Source of the DNA: Alphaproteobacteria bacterium MarineAlpha10_Bin3
Lineage (GTDB): Bacteria; Pseudomonadota; Alphaproteobacteria; UBA8366; GCA-2717185
Direction: 5' to 3'
DNA: 7,258 bases
Assembly: GCA_002937525.1 (NCBI GenBank)
Contig: PTKA01000061.1
Span: forward strand, 1-7,258
Positions within the stretch are counted from its first letter, which is position 1, and the number at the start of each line of letters is the position of its first letter. A program made the position numbers and the translations under genes. The notes beneath the pieces are model-generated. The model saw nothing but the letters and a program-made list of their open reading frames with translations, ran no database searches and was not told where the DNA came from. This document shows positions 1-7,258 of this stretch, in pieces.

Positions 1-883
1 CTTGACGGCGCTGGGGCCGGTCGATATCGGCACCGGGCTGGAGCCGGACAACACGCGGCGGACGGTGCGGGTGAATGGCGCCGCGGCGCAAGGACAGAAC
101 GCGCTGGCCGACTATGTCAGCGTGGTCTGGTTGACGCCGCAGATGGACCGGCTGTTCGTGGACGGCGCATCGGCCCGGCGGCGGTTCCTCGACCGGCTGG
201 TATTTGGCTTCGATGCGGCGCATCCGGCCCGGGTCGGCGCCTATGGCCATGCGATGCGCGAACGGTTGCGGCTGTTGAAATCGGGCCGCCGCGACGATGG
301 CTGGCTGAACGCGCTGGAAGACACGATGGCCACGCGCGGCATTGCGATTGCCGCCGCAAGGCGCGATATGGCGAACCGCCTGGCCAGCGCCTGTGCGCAA
401 AGCCAGGGATCCTTTCCACGCGCCGGCATCGCCGCGACCGGCGCGGTCGAGGACTGGCTCAATGCCGGCCCCGCCCTTGACGCGGAAGACCGGCTGCGCG
501 CGCAACTGGCCGGGGGCCGCCAAGGCGACGCCGAATCGGGCCGCACGGCCGTCGGACCGCATCTAAGCGACCTGTCGGTCTGGCATCTGGCCAAGGACAT
601 GCCGGCCGGACAATGTTCGACCGGCGAACAAAAAGCGCTGCTGATCGCGGTCGTGCTCGCCGATGCGCGCCTGCAGGCGGCGGAGCGCGGTACAGCGCCC
701 CTGTTGCTGCTGGATGAAGTCGCCGCCCATCTCGATGGGCAAATGCGCCACGCGCTGTTTGCCGAGATCCGCCATCTGGGCGCACAAGCCTGGCTGACCG
801 GCACCGACCGGGCGGTCTTCAGCGAACTGGAGCCCGACGCACAATTCTACACCGTCGCCAATGCGACCCTGACCCGCGCCTAG
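1..883 (+). CDS. recF: RecF, DNA replication/repair ATPase (3' part, N-terminus outside window)
   Basis: RecF is an SMC-like ABC ATPase that binds gapped DNA and, with RecO and RecR, loads RecA at stalled forks in the cytoplasm. The window shows the last 293 residues; the family is about 360-390 residues long, so the N-terminal Walker A part lies to the left, and the TTG at 2-4 is an internal Leu codon. Numbering visible residues from that Leu, the RecF-type block VVWLTPQMDRLFVDG is at about 41-55. The D-loop partner region TAVGPHLSDL is at about 182-191, the ABC signature-like CSTGEQKALL at 205-214, and Walker B LLLLDEVAAHLD at 234-245. The CSTGEQ signature and DEVAAHLD form are what alphaproteobacterial RecF proteins usually show (from memory). 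It ends in TAG 17 bases before gyrB, matching the dnaA-dnaN-recF-gyrB neighbourhood. No frameshift is visible. Confidence 0.95.
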   Translation, partial: LTALGPVDIGTGLEPDNTRRTVRVNGAAAQGQNALADYVSVVWLTPQMDRLFVDGASARRRFLDRLVFGFDAAHPARVGAYGHAMRERLRLLKSGRRDDGWLNALEDTMATRGIAIAAARRDMANRLASACAQSQGSFPRAGIAATGAVEDWLNAGPALDAEDRLRAQLAGGRQGDAESGRTAVGPHLSDLSVWHLAKDMPAGQCSTGEQKALLIAVVLADARLQAAERGTAPLLLLDEVAAHLDGQMRHALFAEIRHLGAQAWLTGTDRAVFSELEPDAQFYTVANATLTRA

Positions 884-887
884 AGGA
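882..887 (+). promoter_or_regulatory. gyrB ribosome binding site overlapping the recF stop
   Basis: AGAGGA overlaps the recF TAG stop (881-883) and is the only Shine-Dalgarno-like sequence before gyrB. The spacing to the ATG at 901 is 13 bases, longer than the usual 5-9. The spacer ends in the AT-only palindrome ATTTTAAAAT (891-900), which would leave the start codon unstructured. The overlap suggests gyrB translation is coupled to recF, which is inference. Confidence 0.5.
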
Positions 888-897
888 TAGATTTTAA

Positions 898-3348
<2,451 letters not shown>

Positions 3349-3381
3349 ACCGGATCACGCGACGACACTTTATTTGCGCGG

Positions 3382-3390
3382 TGTTATAAT
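3382..3390 (+). promoter_or_regulatory. Candidate extended -10 promoter for fabA-fabB-fabI
   Basis: TGTTATAAT is a perfect match to the extended -10 consensus (TGn followed by TATAAT at 3385-3390), in an otherwise GC-rich gap between gyrB and fabA. No good -35 is visible: the best-placed hexamers near 3362-3369 match TTGACA poorly, which extended -10 promoters tolerate. A start around 3396-3398 would give a leader of about 43 bases. It probably lets the fatty acid genes be transcribed independently of gyrB; this is inferred from sequence alone. Confidence 0.5.
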
Positions 3391-3409
3391 GAGCCTCTGC
3401 GGGGCACCG

Positions 3410-3436
3410 ATGGGCGTGGCTGCGCGGCGAGGATAG
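3410..3436 (+). other. Possible 8-codon leader ORF before fabA
   Basis: ATG at 3410 opens a frame encoding MGVAARRG, with TAG at 3434-3436. The frame is the same as fabA, and the fabA GTG start follows three bases after the stop. The fabA ribosome binding site (3429-3433) lies inside its last codons, so translation here could affect fabA initiation. A G-run (3401-3404) five bases before the ATG is a weak ribosome site. Frames this short arise easily by chance, so this is listed as a position to check and not as a confirmed gene. It also shows that fabA cannot start upstream of 3437. Confidence 0.15.
3429..3433 (+). promoter_or_regulatory. fabA ribosome binding site
   Basis: GAGGA lies six bases before the GTG at 3440, an optimal spacing. 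Together with the in-frame stop at 3434-3436 it fixes the GTG as the fabA start, since no other start codon lies between that stop and the conserved N-terminal region. Confidence 0.75.
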
Positions 3437-3439
3437 GGC

Positions 3440-3958
3440 GTGAAACATACAGCCAACAGTTTTTCCTATGAAGACCTTCTGGAATGCGCCCATGGCCGGC
3501 TGTTCGGGCCCGGTAATGCGAAGCTCCCCTTGCCGCCGATGCTCATGTTCGACCGCATCACGTCGATCACCGGGGATGGCGGCGCCAATGGCAAGGGCCA
3601 GATCGTCGCCGAGTTCGATATAAATCCAGACCTCTGGTTCTTCAAATGCCATTTCGAGAACGATCCGGTAATGCCGGGCTGCCTTGGCCTCGATGCCTTG
3701 TGGCAGATGCTCGGATTCTATCTTGGCTGGCTCGGCGGGATCGGCAAGGGGCGGGCGATCGGCGTCGGCGAGGTGAAATTCAGCGGCATGGTGCTGGAAA
3801 AGCACAAGAAGGTAACTTACATAATCAACCTGAAACGCGTATTCATGCGCAAGCTCGTACTCGGCATTGCCGATGGCGAGCTACAGGTCGATGGCGAACC
3901 GGTCTTCGAGGCGAAGAATATCCGCGTTGGCCTGTTCGTCGATTCCCAGGGGCAGTAG
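3440..3958 (+). CDS. fabA: 3-hydroxydecanoyl-ACP dehydratase/isomerase FabA
   Basis: FabA dehydrates 3-hydroxydecanoyl-ACP to trans-2-decenoyl-ACP and isomerises it to cis-3-decenoyl-ACP, the branch point for unsaturated fatty acids in the cytoplasmic type II synthase. The product has 172 residues, the same as E. coli FabA, and forms a single hot-dog fold. The strongest blocks are [13 protein letters not shown] (60-72), [15 protein letters not shown] (75-89), GFYLGWLGG and GVGEVKFSG. The catalytic pair falls at His71 and Asp85, aligned with the E. coli residues. FabZ is excluded by this motif set and by the length. Residue 74 is Asn where E. coli has Gly (CHFxGDPVMPG), a small departure beside the active site. 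The C-terminal stretch before the conserved VGLF reads FEAKNIR, unlike E. coli TASDLK. The start is GTG, supported by GAGGA six bases upstream. Thirteen bases separate its stop from fabB, so the two are almost certainly co-transcribed. Confidence 0.97.
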   Translation: MKHTANSFSYEDLLECAHGRLFGPGNAKLPLPPMLMFDRITSITGDGGANGKGQIVAEFDINPDLWFFKCHFENDPVMPGCLGLDALWQMLGFYLGWLGGIGKGRAIGVGEVKFSGMVLEKHKKVTYIINLKRVFMRKLVLGIADGELQVDGEPVFEAKNIRVGLFVDSQGQ

Positions 3959-3971
3959 CGGGGTTTGTGAA

Positions 3972-5189
3972 ATGCGGCGCGTCGTAGTCACCGGTCTAGG
4001 GATCGTATCCAGCATTGGCAACAACCAGGCGGAAGTTCTCGATTCCCTCAAATCCGGGCGGTCCGGGATCGAGTTTTGCGAGACCTACAAGGAACTGGGC
4101 TTCCGCAGCCATGTGCATGGCGCGGTCAAGCTCAACCTGGAGGACCATCTGGACCGCAAGCAGCTTCGCTTCATGGGCGATGGCGCCGCCTATAACTATA
4201 TCGCCATGCAGGAAGCCATCGACGATGCCGGTCTTGACCAAAGCGACATAACCAACGAACGCACCGGCCTTATCATGGGATCGGGGGGGCCGTCGATGAA
4301 GAACATGGTCAACGCCGTCGATACGCTGCGGTCGCGCAACGCCAAACGCGTCGGGCCCTTTGTCGTGCCGAAAGTCATGTCGAGCACGAATTCCGCGACC
4401 CTGGCGACGCCGTTTCGCATCCACGGCGTCAATTATTCGATCAGTTCGGCCTGTTCAACCAGCGCGCATTGCATCGGCAATAGCGCCGAGCTGATCCAGT
4501 GGGGCAAACAGGACCTCATGTTTGCCGGCGGCGGCGAGGAACTGCATTGGTCCTTCACTTTGCTGTTCGACGCCATGCCGGCGCTGTCCTCCAAATTCAA
4601 CGACACGCCCGCGGTCGCCAGCCGCGCCTTCGACAAGGACCGGGACGGCTTCGTGATCGCCGGCGGCGGCGGCGTCCTGGTGCTGGAAGAACTCGAACAT
4701 GCCAAGGCGCGCGGGGCCAAAATCTATGCCGAAATAGCCGGATACGGCGCCACGTCGGACGGCCATGACATGGTTCAACCGTCTGGCGAAGGTGCGGTGC
4801 GCTGCATGCGCCAGGCCATGGCGGATCTGGATCTGAAAGTGGATTACGTCAACGCGCATGGCACCTCGACGCCGATTGGCGACGTCAAGGAACTGGAAGC
4901 GCTGCGCCAGGTCTTTCCCGACGACATGCCCGCGGTCAGTTCGACCAAATCGCTGACCGGCCACTCCCTGGGCGCCGCCGGCGCACAGGAATCAATTTAT
5001 TCGCTGCTGATGATGAAACACCGTTTTCTTGCCGCATCGGCGCATATCGACGAAATCGATCCATTGGCGGCGGATATTCCAATCGTCCGCGAACTCCAGG
5101 ACGATGTCACGCTGAATTGCGTCATGTCCAACAGCTTCGGGTTTGGCGGCACCAACGCAACATTGGTGTTCAAGCGCTACGGCGAATAA
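3972..5189 (+). CDS. fabB: 3-oxoacyl-ACP synthase I FabB
   Basis: FabB condenses malonyl-ACP with acyl-ACP. As KAS I it elongates the cis-3-decenoyl-ACP made by FabA, committing carbon to unsaturated fatty acids. The product has 405 residues (E. coli 406) in a thiolase fold. The start at 3972 gives [16 protein letters not shown], matching E. coli FabB residue for residue over most of the N-terminus; in-frame sequence further upstream overlaps fabA in another frame and is not coding. Catalytic residues are all visible: Cys161 in [13 protein letters not shown], His296 in NAHGTSTP, Lys326 in SSTKSLTG and His331 in GHSLGAAG. The glycine-rich GFGGTNA is at 390-396. VNYSISSAC and AGGGEEL identify KAS I rather than FabF. 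Only a weak ribosome site (GGGG, 3960-3963) is present, so translation is probably coupled to fabA 13 bases upstream. fabI follows after 63 bases. Confidence 0.97.
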   Translation: MRRVVVTGLGIVSSIGNNQAEVLDSLKSGRSGIEFCETYKELGFRSHVHGAVKLNLEDHLDRKQLRFMGDGAAYNYIAMQEAIDDAGLDQSDITNERTGLIMGSGGPSMKNMVNAVDTLRSRNAKRVGPFVVPKVMSSTNSATLATPFRIHGVNYSISSACSTSAHCIGNSAELIQWGKQDLMFAGGGEELHWSFTLLFDAMPALSSKFNDTPAVASRAFDKDRDGFVIAGGGGVLVLEELEHAKARGAKIYAEIAGYGATSDGHDMVQPSGEGAVRCMRQAMADLDLKVDYVNAHGTSTPIGDVKELEALRQVFPDDMPAVSSTKSLTGHSLGAAGAQESIYSLLMMKHRFLAASAHIDEIDPLAADIPIVRELQDDVTLNCVMSNSFGFGGTNATLVFKRYGE

Positions 5190-5203
5190 CAGCCACGCAT
5201 TTA

Positions 5204-5242
5204 CGGGGGATTGCCGGGCAATCGGGGGGATTGGCCGGCGCA
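5204..5242 (+). repeat. Imperfect tandem repeat of a G-rich 17-20 base unit
   Basis: CGGGGGATTGCCGGGCA (5204-5220) is followed two bases later by a near copy, CGGGGGGATTGGCCGGCGCA (5223-5242). The second copy has three extra bases. The first unit also contains a perfect 6-base inverted repeat, ATTGCC-G-GGCAAT (5210-5222). The repeat fills most of the fabB-fabI gap. It may be a local duplication or a binding site; no protein site that I know matches it. Confidence 0.5.
5213..5239 (+). promoter_or_regulatory. Strong hairpin between fabB and fabI
   Basis: The left arm GCCGGGCAATC (5213-5223) pairs with the right arm GATTGGCCGGC (5229-5239) around a GGGGG loop (5224-5228). Ten of eleven pairs are Watson-Crick, with one G-G mismatch (5218/5234). 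No run of T follows, so it is unlikely to be an intrinsic terminator. It ends four bases before the AAGGGTGG ribosome site of fabI. Likely roles (inference) are mRNA stabilisation or processing, or tuning of fabI translation within the fabABI transcript. Confidence 0.5.
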
Positions 5243-5243
5243 T

Positions 5244-5250
5244 AAGGGTG
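5244..5250 (+). promoter_or_regulatory. fabI ribosome binding site
   Basis: AAGGGTG lies just before the ATG at 5253 (four bases after AAGGG). It selects this ATG over a TTG at 5211, which would add residues encoded by the intergenic hairpin, and over the ATG at 5274, which would remove part of the N-terminal strand region. Confidence 0.6.
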
Positions 5251-5252
5251 GA

Positions 5253-6044
5253 ATGACGAAATCGCAAAATCTAATGGAAGGCAAACGCGGCCTGATCCTG
5301 GGCGTGGCCAACGACCATTCCATCGCCTGGGGTATCGCCCGGACATTGGCCGCGCAAAAGGCCGAGATCGCCTTGACCTTTCAGGACGACAATTTCGGCA
5401 AACGGGTCCGGCCGCTGGCGCAATCGATCGACGCGCCCTTGGTCCTGCAATGCGATGTCGCCGACCAGGACAGTATCGACGCGGTCTTCACAGCGGTCGA
5501 ACGGCAGTGGGGCGGGCTCGACTTTGTCGTCCACGCCATCGCTTTTTCCGACCGGGCGGAACTGAACGGACGGTTTGTCGACACCACGCGCGAAAACTTC
5601 GCCCGGTCGCTGGATATATCCTGCTATTCCTTTACCGCTATCGCCCGCAATGCGGCGGCGCTGATGCACGATGGCGGCAGCATCCTGACCCTGACCTATG
5701 CCGGGTCGCGCCGCGTGATGCCCAACTACAACGTCATGGGCGTCGCCAAGGCCGCGTTGGAAGCGAGCATGCGCTACCTTGCGGCCGACCTTGGCCCCTG
5801 CAACATCCGCGTCAACGCATTGTCGGCCGGACCGATGCGCACTTTGGCCGGCGCCGCGATCAGCGGATCGCGCTTTGTCTATAAGTGGCAGGCCGAAAAC
5901 GCGCCCCTGCGGCGCGGCGTCACCCTGGACGAAATCGGCGGCGCCGCGCTCTATCTGCTATCCGACCTGGGCCGTGGCACGACGGGTGAAATTATCCATG
6001 TCGATGCCGGCTACAATGTCGTCGGCATGATCGCCAACGATTGA
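5253..6044 (+). CDS. fabI: Enoyl-ACP reductase [NADH] FabI
   Basis: FabI reduces trans-2-enoyl-ACP with NAD(P)H in the last step of each elongation cycle and is the target of triclosan and diazaborines. The 263 residues match the E. coli length (262). The Rossmann SDR fold shows the FabI-type nucleotide loop GVANDHSIAWGIA (17-29) and CDVAD (67-71). The catalytic set is Tyr149 in LTYAGS and the Tyr159-X6-Lys166 signature in NYNVMGVAKAALE. The substrate loop region SAGPMRTLAG (191-200) and C-terminal HVDAGYNVVGM are also conserved. The residue aligned with E. coli Gly93 is Ala97 (HAIAFSD), and that aligned with Phe203 is Ser206; both E. coli positions are linked to inhibitor sensitivity. Ala at the first position may be ordinary for alphaproteobacteria. 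The gene follows fabB after 63 bases in the same orientation and is followed by a hairpin. FabL, FabV and FabK are excluded by the motifs. Confidence 0.96.
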   Translation: MTKSQNLMEGKRGLILGVANDHSIAWGIARTLAAQKAEIALTFQDDNFGKRVRPLAQSIDAPLVLQCDVADQDSIDAVFTAVERQWGGLDFVVHAIAFSDRAELNGRFVDTTRENFARSLDISCYSFTAIARNAAALMHDGGSILTLTYAGSRRVMPNYNVMGVAKAALEASMRYLAADLGPCNIRVNALSAGPMRTLAGAAISGSRFVYKWQAENAPLRRGVTLDEIGGAALYLLSDLGRGTTGEIIHVDAGYNVVGMIAND

Positions 6045-6047
6045 AGG

Positions 6048-6071
6048 CGGGCGGCGCTTGCGCACCGCCCG
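6048..6071. terminator. GC-rich hairpin between convergent fabI and pnp, possible bidirectional terminator
   Basis: The arms CGGGCGGCGC (6048-6057) and GCACCGCCCG (6062-6071) pair with one C-A mismatch around a TTGC loop. The stem begins three bases after the fabI stop. No T run follows on either strand (GCTCCAATT on plus, CCTTCAATC on minus), so it is not a textbook intrinsic terminator, but position and stability suit transcript end formation for both genes. A weaker structure (ACCC/GGGT around 6081-6094) lies closer to the pnp stop. Confidence 0.5.
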
Positions 6072-6108
6072 GCTCCAATTACCCCCGCGAGGGTCAGCTT
6101 TAAGGGGT

Positions 6109-7258
<1,150 letters not shown>

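Noticed and set aside
3379..3409. CGGTG/CACCG inverted repeat flanking the TATAAT, and a small GCCTC/GGGGC hairpin at 3393-3405
   Set aside because: The stems are only five pairs with long or tiny loops and they exclude each other; too weak to call an operator, terminator or riboswitch.
3867..3971. Upstream in-frame extension of fabB overlapping the end of fabA
   Set aside because: The extra 35 residues are low-complexity Ser/Arg-rich sequence read out of frame from fabA, while FabB homologues begin at the MRRVVVTG corresponding to 3972.

Overview
The window is chromosomal housekeeping sequence from a high-GC bacterium (about 60% or more G+C by eye). It is most likely an alphaproteobacterium. 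The pointers are the style of the RecF, GyrB and PNPase proteins, the fabA-fabB-fabI cluster facing pnp, and the near absence of TTA, CTA and TCA codons. I cannot name a genus, and an order such as Rhodospirillales would only be a guess.

Layout, left to right. The 3' part of recF (1-883, +) is followed after 17 bases by a complete gyrB (901-3348, +); this is the tail of the classic dnaA-dnaN-recF-gyrB replication-origin neighbourhood. A 91-base gap (3349-3439) carries a good extended -10 promoter candidate and a possible 8-codon leader frame. It is followed by fabA (3440-3958, +, GTG start), fabB (3972-5189, +) and fabI (5253-6044, +). The fabB-fabI gap holds a strong imperfect hairpin just before the fabI ribosome binding site. 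After fabI a GC-rich hairpin lies in the convergent gap, followed by the 3' part of pnp (6109-7258, -), which runs off the right edge. No gene-free stretch exceeds 91 bases.

Function. RecF and GyrB serve DNA repair and supercoiling at the replication fork. FabA makes and isomerises the unsaturated acyl-ACP intermediate, FabB elongates it, and FabI reduces enoyl-ACP. Together these three form the anaerobic-type unsaturated fatty acid branch of type II fatty acid synthesis. PNPase degrades RNA and is transcribed towards fabI.

All six genes look intact and conventional, with catalytic residues in place. I see no mobile element, CRISPR array, phage, toxin-antitoxin or defence gene, tRNA or rRNA, and no sign of an undescribed multi-gene system. 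The points worth a second look are the intergenic RNA structures and leader, the junction between the origin-type cluster and the fatty acid cluster, and one substitution in the FabI inhibitor pocket.
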